From positions 930,001-994,000 of the forward strand of contig NZ_VNWN01000002.1 in the NCBI RefSeq assembly GCF_012720115.1: a DNA stretch of 64,000 nt. The letters are read 5' to 3'. Of the stretch, positions 48,074 through 57,148 are shown one piece after another. Numbering within the stretch: position 1 is the first letter of the stretch; each line of letters opens with the position of its first letter. Both the position numbers and the translations under genes were made by a program. The notes beneath the pieces were generated by a model that saw only the letters and a program-made list of their open reading frames with translations, searched no databases and was not told the origin of the DNA. Source of the DNA: Sneathiella chinensis (lineage in GTDB: Bacteria; Pseudomonadota; Alphaproteobacteria; Sneathiellales; Sneathiellaceae).

Positions 48074-48895
48074 TTACGTAGACATTTCCGCCTTCAGTTT
48101 CAACAAATCCTGCCACGCCATTTTTTTCGAGGCGGGGTATTCGATCAGAAAGGACGGGTGCAGCATGGGCAGGGCCCGGACCGGCCCCTTGCCGAATTCC
48201 AGATCGGTCCACTGGCCTCGCAACTTGTTGATGGCCCTTTTTTCTTCCAGAAGATACGGGGCGGCATCCCCGAACAGGATAAGGGTTCGGGGCGCGACCA
48301 GTTCCATATATCGTTTTATGAGCGGGCGGCAGACGGCTTGCTCTTCCAGATTGGCGCGGCGCCCGCCGGGCGGGCGCCAGGGCAGGGCGCTTGCAATATA
48401 GGTGGTTTCCACATCGATCCCGATGGCCGCCAGCATTTTCCTGAGCATATCACCAGAGGCCCCGGCCATGGGGCGGCCTGTCCGGTCTTCGTCCGAAGTC
48501 GGGACCCGGTCAATGATCATCAGGTCCGCGTCCTTGTTGCCAAGGCCAAGGACCGTGTTCATGGCGGTTTTTCTGAGGGCGCAGTCTTCAAACCCGGCGA
48601 TGGCGGCGTGCAATTCTTCCAGCGTGTTGCAGGCCGCTGCAAGGGAGGCCGCTTTTTGTATCAGCTCGGTATTGCTGGCGATCTTTGGCTGGGCCGCCGC
48701 CGTCGGCGCGGCTGCCGGCAGGGGACGGCCGGCGGATGGGCGCTGGTGGGCCGCCGCAGGGGACGGCGGTGCGGCTCTCTCCGCCTCACGCTCCACAAGG
48801 TCGAAACGGTTGACCGGTTCGTTGCCGATTGCCTCGTCCACGCCTGCCCCGGCATAGAAGCCGAGTATTTCCTGAATGTCTGCCAAGGTTTGCAT
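48074..48895 (-). CDS. Family 4-type uracil-DNA glycosylase homologue with altered active-site motif
   Basis: 273 residues. An alanine- and proline-rich N-terminal third (about 30-72) precedes a UDG-superfamily fold. The usual motif GEAPG-x3-D is replaced by DRVPTSDED (129-137); only the proline and the downstream acidic residues remain. The second motif HPSFLIEYPASKK (246-258) and the ALPWRPPGGRR segment (170-180) are conserved. Of the four Fe-S cysteines in the classical family, only C105 and C189 are clearly in place. Such alphaproteobacterial variants are common, but the first motif here looks too changed for normal catalysis. It is divergent from the ETF-QO gene. Confidence 0.8.
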   Translation of the reverse strand: MQTLADIQEILGFYAGAGVDEAIGNEPVNRFDLVEREAERAAPPSPAAAHQRPSAGRPLPAAAPTAAAQPKIASNTELIQKAASLAAACNTLEELHAAIAGFEDCALRKTAMNTVLGLGNKDADLMIIDRVPTSDEDRTGRPMAGASGDMLRKMLAAIGIDVETTYIASALPWRPPGGRRANLEEQAVCRPLIKRYMELVAPRTLILFGDAAPYLLEEKRAINKLRGQWTDLEFGKGPVRALPMLHPSFLIEYPASKKMAWQDLLKLKAEMST

Positions 48896-49208
48896 ACCCT
48901 ATCATAGCAACAGTTCAGCCTGCTTTAGAAGAGGGTCCGTGAAAGCCGGATGAATTTTGTTGCGGATTGCCATGAAACCCAGCGTCAAACTTGGTTTTTT
49001 TGTGAACTGCCGTGTAATTGTCCAGATGTCTGCTGTAAAAAGGCGCTGAAAACTGCCAAAGTCGATGTAAATCGGGATTGACGCACCGCAAAAAAAATAT
49101 AGTGTCATCTGAAAAAATAATACGGGTGGGTGACTTGTTCCTTGTTCAATGGATGAATTGGCTGCCAATCCTGTCGGTGTATAAGAATAATGCTAGATGA
49201 GGCTTAAT
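48896..49208. other. 313-bp divergent promoter region between UDG and ETF-QO genes
   Basis: AT-rich, with poly-A tracts near 49091 and 49115. A possible plus-strand promoter is TTGGCT at 49158-49163 and TATAAG at 49180-49185, spacer 16 bp, 24 bp before the ETF-QO ATG. No gene is supported; an 88-codon minus-strand frame here lacks any recognisable content. Confidence 0.55.
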
Positions 49209-50858
49209 ATGGAACGCGAATCTATGGAATTTGATGTCGTAATCGTCGGAGGCGGGCCTGCCGGGCTTTCCGCTGCGATCAAGTTACGGCAACTCAGCAT
49301 GGAAGCCGATATCGATATCAGTGTTTGCGTTCTGGAAAAAGGGTCCGAGATCGGCGCCCACATCCTGTCCGGGAACGTGTTCGAGCCGCGGGCCCTGAAC
49401 GAACTTATTCCGGACTGGAAGGAAAAAGGCGCACCGCTGAACACGCCGGTGCAGTCAGAGAATTTCTATTTCCTGACACAGGAAAGCCACCTGACCTTCC
49501 CGACCTTCCTGTTGCCAAAGCAGCTTCACAACAAGGGCAACTATATCATCAGCCTTGGCAACCTGTGCCGCTGGCTGGCAGAACAGGCCGAAGAGCTGGG
49601 CGTTGAAGTCTATCCGGGGTTCGCTGCTGCGGAAGTCCTCTATAATGACGATGGCAGTGTCCGCGGTGTTGCCACAGGTGACATGGGCATCGGCCGGGAT
49701 GGCGAGAAAAAGCCTTCCTATGAGCCGGGCATGGAACTGCTGGCGAAATATACCCTCTTTGCTGAAGGGGTGCGCGGCTCCCTGACCAAGGGCCTGTTCG
49801 AGAAATTTGACCTGCGCAGCGATTGCGATCCGCAGTCTTTTGGTATCGGTATCAAGGAACTGTGGGAACTGGACCCGGAAAAGCACCGCGAAGGACACAT
49901 CTTCCACACGGCCGGTTACCCCATGGACAGCAAGACCTATGGTGGTTCGTTCGTGTATCATCTGGAAAACAATCAGGCCTATGTGGGTTATGTTGTGGCC
50001 CTCGATTACGAGAACCCGTACCTGTCACCGTATGACGAGTTCCAGCGGTTCAAGAGCCATCCGATGCTGAAGGACATGCTGACCGGCGGCAAGCGGATTG
50101 CCTACGGCGCACGGGCCATTAACGAAGGCGGCTTCCAGGCCATTCCGAAACTTGTCTTCCCGGGCGGTGCGCTGGTGGGGTGTTCCGCCGGTTTCGTCAA
50201 CGTGCCGAAGATCAAGGGCTCGCACACAGCCATGAAGACCGGCATGATGGCAGCCGAAGCCATTATGGCCGAGTTTAAGGAAAATGCGGAAAATCCGGCC
50301 AAGGTGCTGGAAACCTATCCGAAACTGTTCGAGGCGTCCTGGGTTTACGACGAACTCAAGAAGGTTCGGAACTCTCGTCCGGCCTTCCGCAAAGGACTGA
50401 TTGCCGGCACCCTTTACACCGGTATTTCCCTCAAGATCATGCAGGGCAAGGAGCCGTGGACCTTCAAGATCCATGACGACCACAGTGCGCTCAAGAAGGC
50501 GAAAGACTGCAAGAAGATCGAGTATCCGAAATATGATGGTGTCTATACCTTTGACAAGCCGTCATCCGTGTTCCTGTCCAACACCAACCACGAGGAGGAT
50601 CAACCGATCCACCTGACGTTGAAGGATCCGTCTGTTCCTGTTGATATCAACTACAAGGAATATGCAGGACCGGAACAGCGTTTCTGTCCGGCCGGGGTTT
50701 ACGAGTTCCTGACCGATGACGACGGGTCCAACCCGCGTCTTCAGATCAACGCCCAGAACTGCGTTCACTGTAAAACCTGTGATATCAAGGACCCGACCCA
50801 GAATATCAACTGGGTTGTGCCGGAAGGGGCGGGTGGTCCGAACTACCCGAACATGTAA
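49209..50858 (+). CDS. Electron transfer flavoprotein-ubiquinone oxidoreductase
   Basis: 549 residues. FAD binding begins with [14 protein letters not shown] (10-23). The [4Fe-4S] ligands are C493, C518, C521 and C524, the last three in [16 protein letters not shown] hydrophobic patch in the middle anchors it to the membrane. It passes electrons from ETF, reduced by acyl-CoA and other dehydrogenases, to ubiquinone. The ATG at 49209 has GAGG 6 nt upstream, better than an ATG four codons earlier. An acyl-CoA dehydrogenase gene is at 59241-60446. Confidence 0.97.
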   Translation: MERESMEFDVVIVGGGPAGLSAAIKLRQLSMEADIDISVCVLEKGSEIGAHILSGNVFEPRALNELIPDWKEKGAPLNTPVQSENFYFLTQESHLTFPTFLLPKQLHNKGNYIISLGNLCRWLAEQAEELGVEVYPGFAAAEVLYNDDGSVRGVATGDMGIGRDGEKKPSYEPGMELLAKYTLFAEGVRGSLTKGLFEKFDLRSDCDPQSFGIGIKELWELDPEKHREGHIFHTAGYPMDSKTYGGSFVYHLENNQAYVGYVVALDYENPYLSPYDEFQRFKSHPMLKDMLTGGKRIAYGARAINEGGFQAIPKLVFPGGALVGCSAGFVNVPKIKGSHTAMKTGMMAAEAIMAEFKENAENPAKVLETYPKLFEASWVYDELKKVRNSRPAFRKGLIAGTLYTGISLKIMQGKEPWTFKIHDDHSALKKAKDCKKIEYPKYDGVYTFDKPSSVFLSNTNHEEDQPIHLTLKDPSVPVDINYKEYAGPEQRFCPAGVYEFLTDDDGSNPRLQINAQNCVHCKTCDIKDPTQNINWVVPEGAGGPNYPNM

Positions 50859-50960
50859 AAAAAGGTCGTCAAAGACAAAAAAAAATTTATCTCTGTTATC
50901 AAGTTGCTAGAGTGTCCCTCATTCGGGAAGAACCTGGACTTGATAACAGAGGTAGTGAAT

Positions 50961-52724
50961 ATGGCGGTGCTTAAAAAAGGAAGTTTCAGAACAATACTGA
51001 CAAGTCTTGTATTGTTGGGAACACTTGATGCATGCGCCGGAACCAATGGTTCATACGGAAAGGAACCTGTTCCTTTTCTTTTCCTTGATGAAGGCGGAAC
51101 GGCGGTGGAATCCCCGCCTTCGCTGGAAGGCAACTATCTGGCCGGTCGTCAGGCCCTGCGCGAGCAGGATATGGAGGCGGCCTCCGGTTTCTTCAACAAG
51201 GCCCTCACCTTTCAAAATGAAGATGAATATCTGAAGCAAAGCGCGTTTCAGGCGGCTCTTGCCAGCGGTGATATGGACAAGGCGCTGGAACTGGCGGCTG
51301 AACTGGCGGCTGACCCGGACAATCGCATCGATGCCGCGTGGCTGGTGCTGGCCATTGATGCCATGCGGAATGGCGACCTGACAGAAGCCAGAACCATGCT
51401 GGACAAGACAACGCCGTCCGGCTTTAATTCTTTCCTGAAACCGGTTCTGATGGCGTGGGTTATTCTGGGGCAGGGGGATGTTGAAGGCGCCGTCGCGGCG
51501 CTGGACGGTCTGGATCGGAATGAAGGGTTCAGTGTCCTGAAATCCTATCATCTTGGTCTGCTGGCTCATGCCTCCGGGGATGCGGAACTGGCGCGCTCGC
51601 AATATGAGGCGGCCATGAAGGGGCCCGCGGCCCGCGCTGTCCGTCTGGTTCAGTCCTACGGGATTTTCCTGATGGAGCAGGGCGAGGTTGACGCTGCCAG
51701 AAACCTTTATGAGGGGTATCTGGAGCGGTACCCCCTTAGCCCGACCATTAACCAGATGCTGACCGACATGGATGCCGGAAAACCGGTGGAGCCGCTTATC
51801 CGCAATCCGGTCGAAGGCATGGCCGAAGCCCTGTACAGTTCTGCCACCATTGTCGGGCAGGAGAAAATCAACGGCGTGGCATCGACCTATGCCCATTTTG
51901 CCCTGATGCTGAAGCCGGATTTCCCCGTGGCCATTTCGTTGCTGGCCGAGATTGCCGAGGATCGCCGCAACTGGGGTAAGGCGCTGGAATTGTACCGGAA
52001 AATTCCGCCTACCTCCCAGTTTGGTGTGAATGCGGAAACCCGTGCCGCATGGGCCGAACACAAGATTGGTGGAAGCGAGGCCGCCATTCGCAAGCTGGAG
52101 GTACTGGCAAAAGACAACCCGGACCAGATCGAGCCGCTGGTTGTTCTGGCGGACCTGTTCCGGGATAACAAGGACTGGAAAAACGCCGCCGACGCCTATG
52201 GCCGCGCCATCGACAAGTCGGAAGGGTTCCCGGATCGTTTGTGGTCGCTTTATTATGCCCGTGGTATTGCCTATGAGCGGATGGATGAATGGCCCGCCGC
52301 CGAGGAGGATCTGCTGCGTGCCCTGAAGCTGCGCCCGGACCATCCGCAAATCCTGAACTATCTTGGATATTCGTGGGCCGATCGGGGCGAGAAGCTGGAA
52401 CAGGCCAAGGACATGCTCATTAAGGCGGTGTCTCTCCGCCCTCGGGATGGCTATATCGTGGACAGTCTGGGCTGGCTCTATTACCGGCTGAATGATTTCG
52501 ACAATGCGGTAACCCAGTTGGAGAATGCCGTCTCGCTGGTGCCCGCTGATCCCACCATCAATGATCACCTTGGCGATGCCTATTGGCGGGTTGGCCGGTA
52601 TGACGAGGCCCGGTATCAGTGGCAACGGTCCCTGTGGCTGGAGCCGGAGGAGGACATGATCCCCCTGATTGAGGAAAAGCTGAAATCGGGTCTGGAAGGT
52701 CTGCCGGATGACGCAACCCGGTAA
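50961..52724 (+). CDS. Tetratricopeptide-repeat lipoprotein
   Basis: 587 residues. A lipoprotein signal peptide ends at the lipobox LDAC (C25). The rest is a chain of TPR-type helical pairs from about residue 50 to the end; the clearest repeats are in the last third, for example HPQILNYLGYSWADRG and DPTINDHLGDAYWRVGRYDEA. It probably scaffolds a complex in the envelope. The end overlaps ispE by 17 nt. The same pairing of a TPR protein with ispE recurs in alphaproteobacteria. Confidence 0.88.
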   Translation: MAVLKKGSFRTILTSLVLLGTLDACAGTNGSYGKEPVPFLFLDEGGTAVESPPSLEGNYLAGRQALREQDMEAASGFFNKALTFQNEDEYLKQSAFQAALASGDMDKALELAAELAADPDNRIDAAWLVLAIDAMRNGDLTEARTMLDKTTPSGFNSFLKPVLMAWVILGQGDVEGAVAALDGLDRNEGFSVLKSYHLGLLAHASGDAELARSQYEAAMKGPAARAVRLVQSYGIFLMEQGEVDAARNLYEGYLERYPLSPTINQMLTDMDAGKPVEPLIRNPVEGMAEALYSSATIVGQEKINGVASTYAHFALMLKPDFPVAISLLAEIAEDRRNWGKALELYRKIPPTSQFGVNAETRAAWAEHKIGGSEAAIRKLEVLAKDNPDQIEPLVVLADLFRDNKDWKNAADAYGRAIDKSEGFPDRLWSLYYARGIAYERMDEWPAAEEDLLRALKLRPDHPQILNYLGYSWADRGEKLEQAKDMLIKAVSLRPRDGYIVDSLGWLYYRLNDFDNAVTQLENAVSLVPADPTINDHLGDAYWRVGRYDEARYQWQRSLWLEPEEDMIPLIEEKLKSGLEGLPDDATR

Positions 52725-53589
52725 CTTGTTTGAAGTCGCGCCGCCCAAGATCAATCTTTTCCTGCATGTCACCGGCCGGCGAGAGGATGGCTATCATTTG
52801 CTGGAAAGCCTCGCGGTTTTCCTGACCCACGGGGACCGGGTTTCCGCACAGGCGGACACGGCGGTATCGCTGGCGGTGGCCGGGCCGTTTGCCGCTCCCT
52901 TGCAAGGTGACGGTTCCAATCTGGTGACACAGGCAGCCGCACTTCTGCAAAGCCGGTATCCGCAGGCCGCCGGGGCAGGGGCAAGGCTTACGCTCAAGAA
53001 GGTTCTGCCCGTCGCCTCCGGTATTGGTGGTGGGTCTGCTGATGCGGCGGCGACTTTACGTCTACTCAATCGCTTGTGGGGCCTTGGGCTTGGCAGGGAG
53101 GCCCTGTCCGCTCTTGGCGAGGAGCTGGGCGCGGATGTCCCGGTTTGTGTGCGGGGGCGGCCCGCTCTGATGTCCGGGATTGGGGAAACGCTGATTGATG
53201 TCCCCGGATTGCCCGAGGCGGGTATCCTGCTCGTCAATCCGGGGGTCGAGGTTTCCACACCGCAGGTTTTCAAGGCGCTGGGACCGCTGAAAGGGGCGCG
53301 GCCTGTGCCGGACTTTTCAGGGGTGTCGTTTGCTGGCCTGATTGACGGATTGCGGCAATGCGAAAATGACCTGCAACCGGCGGCTATCCGCCTCTGCCCG
53401 GAAATCAAACAGGTGCTTGCTGTTCTTGATGGATTGGAGGGCGCCCGCCTTACCCGGATGAGCGGCAGCGGGGCGACCTGTTTTGCCCTGTTCAGTTCAG
53501 AGGAAGAGGCCCGGCAGGCAGCTCAAAAAATTGCATCAGACCATCCGCGCTGGTGGGGCATGGCAGGGCGACTGGATACAGGGGCGTAA
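52708..53589 (+). CDS. ispE: 4-diphosphocytidyl-2-C-methyl-D-erythritol kinase
   Basis: 293 residues, a GHMP kinase of the MEP pathway. The N-terminal APPKINLFLHVTGRREDGYHLL (11-32) carries the catalytic lysine region and the glycine-rich ATP loop is PVASGIGGGSADAAA (101-115). It phosphorylates CDP-methylerythritol. ispH, the last step, is at 24666-25622. Overlap with the TPR gene suggests translational coupling, and the next lipoprotein gene begins 21 bp after its stop. Confidence 0.96.
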   Translation: MTQPGNLFEVAPPKINLFLHVTGRREDGYHLLESLAVFLTHGDRVSAQADTAVSLAVAGPFAAPLQGDGSNLVTQAAALLQSRYPQAAGAGARLTLKKVLPVASGIGGGSADAAATLRLLNRLWGLGLGREALSALGEELGADVPVCVRGRPALMSGIGETLIDVPGLPEAGILLVNPGVEVSTPQVFKALGPLKGARPVPDFSGVSFAGLIDGLRQCENDLQPAAIRLCPEIKQVLAVLDGLEGARLTRMSGSGATCFALFSSEEEARQAAQKIASDHPRWWGMAGRLDTGA

Positions 53590-53610
53590 AGAAACAAACG
53601 GGGGGAGACG

Positions 53611-54465
53611 ATGAGAAAGCAGGCATCTTTGTTGCTGCTCATGCTGGCGGTTCTTCTTCCCGCTTGCGGGGGAGGGGGCACGCACCGGACCGAGACCCGA
53701 CCCTGGGGTCCGGGGCCGATGGATGACCTTTCTGATCCCGAGCGGGAATGGAGAAACGCGCTTGTCGTGCTGCCGCTTCGCGGTTCGGCGGGGTCCATGA
53801 TCACGGTGAATGATGGTGGATTGGCCTTCGGTGCCCTGACCGGGGCCAGCCATGCGACCCGGTGGCCGGTGATTGTCTTGATTGCCGGGTGTGAGCGGCC
53901 GGTCTCGCCGCGTCTGATGCGGGCACTGGCCGAACAGGGCTATGTCACCTTCGCCCCGGACAGCCGGGCCCGCCTGCGGCAACCGCTTCACTGCGAGGGG
54001 GAGGTGCTTTCCGATCTGGACCGGGCGACCAGAAACCTCGCGCCGCGGCAGGCGACAATCAATTACACCTTCCAAAAACTGCAGGCGCAGGATTGGGTCG
54101 ATACGGACCGTATGTTCCTGATTGGCGAGCGGGATGGCGCGGCCGCCGTGGCAACCCTGTCCGGCGCCGGAATTGCGGGCCGGGTGCTGGCGGAATGGGA
54201 TTGCCTGCCAACGGACGCAGGGCATGGGGCCGACAGGGTCGCGACCAGCGCTGCCAGCGGTATTCGCAACGCCGCCGTGGCCCCTGTTTTTGCGGTGACC
54301 TCAGCCGTGGTCCCAACCCATGCCGGGGACTGCTCACCGTTTCTTGGGGACAGCCCGCACTCCGCCGTTTTGGCCCTTCACGCCAAGCATTCCCCGGACG
54401 TCCTGACAGAACCGGTCGTATTTACGGAATTGCTCAAGTTTCTCGATCGTCGCATTTTCAGATAA
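53611..54465 (+). CDS. Lipoprotein with degenerate alpha/beta-hydrolase (dienelactone hydrolase-like) fold
   Basis: 284 residues. The lipobox is LPAC (C19), followed by a glycine run. The order of strands and helices, the RWPVIVLIAGCERPVSP and LAEQGYVTFAPDSRA segments, and the expected nucleophile elbow suggest an alpha/beta-hydrolase. At the elbow the sequence is MFLIGERDGAAAV, so the GxSxG motif reads G-E-R-D-G (172-176) and the serine is missing. Histidines near the C-terminus (LALHAKHSP) remain. It may bind rather than cleave a ligand. Assignment to the fold is inference from pattern only. Confidence 0.6.
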   Translation: MRKQASLLLLMLAVLLPACGGGGTHRTETRPWGPGPMDDLSDPEREWRNALVVLPLRGSAGSMITVNDGGLAFGALTGASHATRWPVIVLIAGCERPVSPRLMRALAEQGYVTFAPDSRARLRQPLHCEGEVLSDLDRATRNLAPRQATINYTFQKLQAQDWVDTDRMFLIGERDGAAAVATLSGAGIAGRVLAEWDCLPTDAGHGADRVATSAASGIRNAAVAPVFAVTSAVVPTHAGDCSPFLGDSPHSAVLALHAKHSPDVLTEPVVFTELLKFLDRRIFR

Positions 54466-54532
54466 CCACACGAAAAAATTAAATTTAGGACTTGAGATTG
54501 TGATCCTCTTTGGATAGAAAAGGGCTCCTCGT

Positions 54533-54607
54533 TGGGGTGTAGCCAAGCGGTAAGGCAGCGGTTTTTGGTATCGCCATGCGCAGGTTCGAATCCTGCCACC
54601 CCAGCCA
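54533..54607 (+). tRNA. tRNA-Gln (anticodon TTG)
   Basis: A full cloverleaf: acceptor TGGGGTG/CACCCCA, D-arm GCC-AAGCGGTAA-GGC, anticodon stem GCGGT/ATCGC around loop TTTTGGT with anticodon TTG, variable loop CATGC, and T-arm GCAGG-TTCGAAT-CCTGC. The discriminator base is G and the CCA end is encoded. It closely resembles E. coli tRNA-Gln. It marks the left edge of an AT-rich accessory segment. Confidence 0.97.
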
Positions 54608-55032
54608 CTCACTTTCCTCTCAATATTCATCCGTGACAGTTTGCTTCATTCTTGGGCTGGAAGCTGTAGTGGTCGTTCTCTTTTGCCTTAGGTTCCCGTT
54701 TGTGACTGCTATGCGGTAGCGGTGTGAACTTTATCGGGCTTAAGGTCTTGATTCGGCGCGGGGACAATTTTCAGGAAATTTGTTCTATAAAAATATTACA
54801 ATAATGTTGTTTAAAGTAATAATTTAGTTTCACAAAGAAGTTTAATGTATCTTGGTGTGGTTAATTAAGACATATTGAAATACATCCATAATTATAGATA
54901 AACTTTTGTCTTCGTGGAAATAAATTTTTTCTAATTTTTCTTGTCATTTATTTTGAAAACACAGATACTCCGTCCCAGTTGAGCGACTGATCATCGGTCA
55001 ACGGGATATCCCCCCCGATATCCAAAAGATTT

Positions 55033-55165
55033 TAGTAACGAGTACAGTATCGCGTACCCTAGTATTGAGTACAGTATCGAGTACCCCAGTATTGAGTATC
55101 TATTAGTTGCGTATTCAGTATTGATTACATTAGTACCAAGTACCCCAAATACCTCAAGTACCCCA
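55033..55165. repeat. Degenerate GTA-rich direct repeats with a 27-bp tandem pair
   Basis: Two adjacent 27-bp copies at 55045-55071 and 55072-55098 agree at 25 of 27 positions. Related shorter pieces, mostly variants of GAGTACAGTAT and AAGTACCCC, extend the array on both sides. The tetramer GTAC recurs about seven times in 130 bp. It is not a CRISPR: there are no spacers. Confidence 0.8.
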
Positions 55166-55200
55166 CTGGCTTCAGGCTTCCTGCTGTCAGACTTGATATG

Positions 55201-55240
55201 ATCCCGGCACCGACCCCTCGTGCCGGGATTATTGCTTTTT
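55201..55240 (+). terminator. Terminator-like hairpin in the accessory segment
   Basis: ATCCCGGCAC at 55201-55210 pairs perfectly with GTGCCGGGAT at 55220-55229, 9-nt loop, then TATTGCTTTTT. It may end read-through from the tRNA side and insulate the following gene. Confidence 0.65.
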
Positions 55241-55424
55241 GGAGTGGTCGTGCCGGACAAACACCGGGGACGTCGTTTCAAACCGCCAAGACAATGTTGT
55301 TGGAAATGGGCGCTCATTAGTAAGCGGATTTCTACTAGACTTTTATGTCCAGATCGGGCGGACATCAGACCAGATTAAATCACGCAAACCATTCTTGGCT
55401 AAATCAATTTTTTTCCGGGGACTT

Positions 55425-56963
55425 ATGCTGTGTTCTTTCAGTTTAGTTGAGGTATTTGTAATTTTATGGTGTAGTTTTGGCTATCTATGGTCAGTCGGTG
55501 GGCTTGAAGAAGGTAGTTTTATTGTGGTGGCTTTATTCGAATGGGAATGTTTTGAAGGTCTCATAAATGATGGTGACTATGAGCTGCATGATGATAGTAT
55601 TTTGCATGCTCCGGTATCTGACATATCGATTAAAAGAAGTGATGATTTTCAAATTTATGTAACAACAAAGTCTCGAGAAGCAGTTCGCTGTAATAGGGTG
55701 AATTACCCTTTGGGCACAGTCAGGGAGAACCAAGAGACGACGAAAATAGTATCTAAATTTAGTTCAAGAGAGATCGTTTTAAGAGGAGTTGGAGCAACAA
55801 GTTATACTATTTCAAGTGACTTTCGACAAGGTGGTGTTTTTGAAGAAACAGCTTATATTCACTCTGTTGAAGGTTGTTTTTTGTCCCCGGAGAATGGTTG
55901 CTATCTATTTGAATGGGTGGAGAACATAGACGCTTCCTATTTTTATTGGCCGCGCATCATAACGCTTAGTAGGGAAGAAACAATAACGGTTAGTTTTGAA
56001 GATGAAGTGCCGGAAATTTGTTTGAGTGAGAAAAAAATAGGTAAAGGTGGTTCTGAGAGAAGGGGTGTCAAATTATCTATTGATGGGAATGAATTGTATG
56101 TTTCGAAAGTCAGTGGTGAAAGGTCTGGGAGGGCATTTATTATGTATAAGGGGTGCCCATCAGATGAGGTAAGGAATAAAATAAGGGATTGTATATCATT
56201 TTGTTTGGGAAGACCTATCATTTATTTAGGTAACACAATTCTTGATAAAAAATTATCTTTGGTTTCTTTCTCTGCAATCAGTGCGTATAGCTTCAATGGA
56301 GCCGCAATCAACTTACCTATATGTCCGCCCGTATGTTTAGGTGAGAGAGATAAAACTAAAATTAGTGAGATTAAACTAAATCTATTGGTTAAGGGATTGT
56401 ACGGAATTTACGATAAGCATAATGTTAGGGGCCTTTTTTGGCAGTATTGGCACGCCGTATGTTCTCCTGTGCATTCTGCGCCTGTGCAGTTCGGATCTTG
56501 TATTGAAGCATTAACAAACTCTATTCTTCGTATTAACAAGAGAGCAGTAAAAACTAAGATATTAGAAGAAATGGATTGGAAAGCGTTTGCCAAAGAAGCA
56601 GATAAAATGCTTCTGCATCTTGATATATGTGAAGAAGGGAAGAAGGTAATACGAAAAAAAATAAGCTCACTTAACAGCGCGCCACAGAAACTTGTAAACG
56701 AAAGGGTTTATGAATTTCTTAATCTTGAATTTACGGAAATGGAAAAAGTCGTTTGGGAAAGGAGGAATGCTGCGGCCCATGGAAGGGGGGGCGAAGAAAA
56801 AAATCATGCAGCTCTAATACGGGAAAACAAAATTTTAAGAATTTTATTCCACAGGCTTCTAATAAAGGTCTCAGGGGGATGTGACCAGTATATTGATTTT
56901 TATACCATAAATCATCCAATAAGACTTATAGAAACAGGTATTCCATCAGACGTAGTCGACTAG
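55425..56963 (+). CDS. AT-rich HEPN-domain protein, candidate ApeA-like anti-phage nuclease
   Basis: 512 residues from the ATG at 55425. The C-terminal 150 residues look like a HEPN domain: mostly helical, with WERRNAAAHGRGG holding an R447-X4-H452 motif, the RNase motif of HEPN proteins. The preceding 300 or so residues are beta-rich and unlike any enzyme I recognise; that order, a beta-rich N-terminal domain before HEPN, is the layout of ApeA defence proteins. Base composition is far more AT-rich than all neighbours, with many AAA, ATA and TTA codons, so recent transfer is likely. No partner gene is adjacent. The first 25 residues are hydrophobic and the true start is uncertain; a GTG near 55527 is another option. 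Confidence 0.7.
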   Translation: MLCSFSLVEVFVILWCSFGYLWSVGGLEEGSFIVVALFEWECFEGLINDGDYELHDDSILHAPVSDISIKRSDDFQIYVTTKSREAVRCNRVNYPLGTVRENQETTKIVSKFSSREIVLRGVGATSYTISSDFRQGGVFEETAYIHSVEGCFLSPENGCYLFEWVENIDASYFYWPRIITLSREETITVSFEDEVPEICLSEKKIGKGGSERRGVKLSIDGNELYVSKVSGERSGRAFIMYKGCPSDEVRNKIRDCISFCLGRPIIYLGNTILDKKLSLVSFSAISAYSFNGAAINLPICPPVCLGERDKTKISEIKLNLLVKGLYGIYDKHNVRGLFWQYWHAVCSPVHSAPVQFGSCIEALTNSILRINKRAVKTKILEEMDWKAFAKEADKMLLHLDICEEGKKVIRKKISSLNSAPQKLVNERVYEFLNLEFTEMEKVVWERRNAAAHGRGGEEKNHAALIRENKILRILFHRLLIKVSGGCDQYIDFYTINHPIRLIETGIPSDVVD

Positions 56964-57148
56964 CTTGCGGTTTCAATGACACTGAGGCAGATGTTTTTTG
57001 AGTATTAAATGGTTTCTCTGGGTTTTGTCTCATAAATAGTTTGAATATATTTCTCCGAAGTCTTTGGAATGATACTGAAGGCTGCTCTTGTGTTGTTTAT
57101 CATTGAATACGGCAATAGTAGCAAGTTAGCGCAGGACATGCCCTTGCA

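Larger units (their letters stand above)
54608..55424. other. 817-bp gene-poor flank between tRNA-Gln and the HEPN gene
   Basis: No supported gene. From about 54775 to 54965 the sequence is strongly AT-rich. Degenerate direct repeats occupy 55033-55165, a terminator-like hairpin lies at 55201-55240, and 55240-55380 is a short GC-richer patch with no recognisable product. No integrase, transposase end or copy of the tRNA 3' end is visible. The change of composition right after the tRNA suggests acquired DNA. Confidence 0.65.

Noticed and set aside
48902-49168. An 88-codon minus-strand frame between the UDG and ETF-QO genes
   Set aside because: No family resemblance and it covers the promoter region of both divergent genes.
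54991-55365. A minus-strand frame encoding repeats such as SILGYSILYSILGYAILYS
   Set aside because: The peptide repeats simply reflect the underlying DNA repeats; no start signal or conserved domain was found.
55240-55424. Upstream extension of the HEPN gene to a TTG at 55239
   Set aside because: The segment differs in composition from the rest of the gene, overlaps the terminator T-run, and lacks a proper ribosome site.
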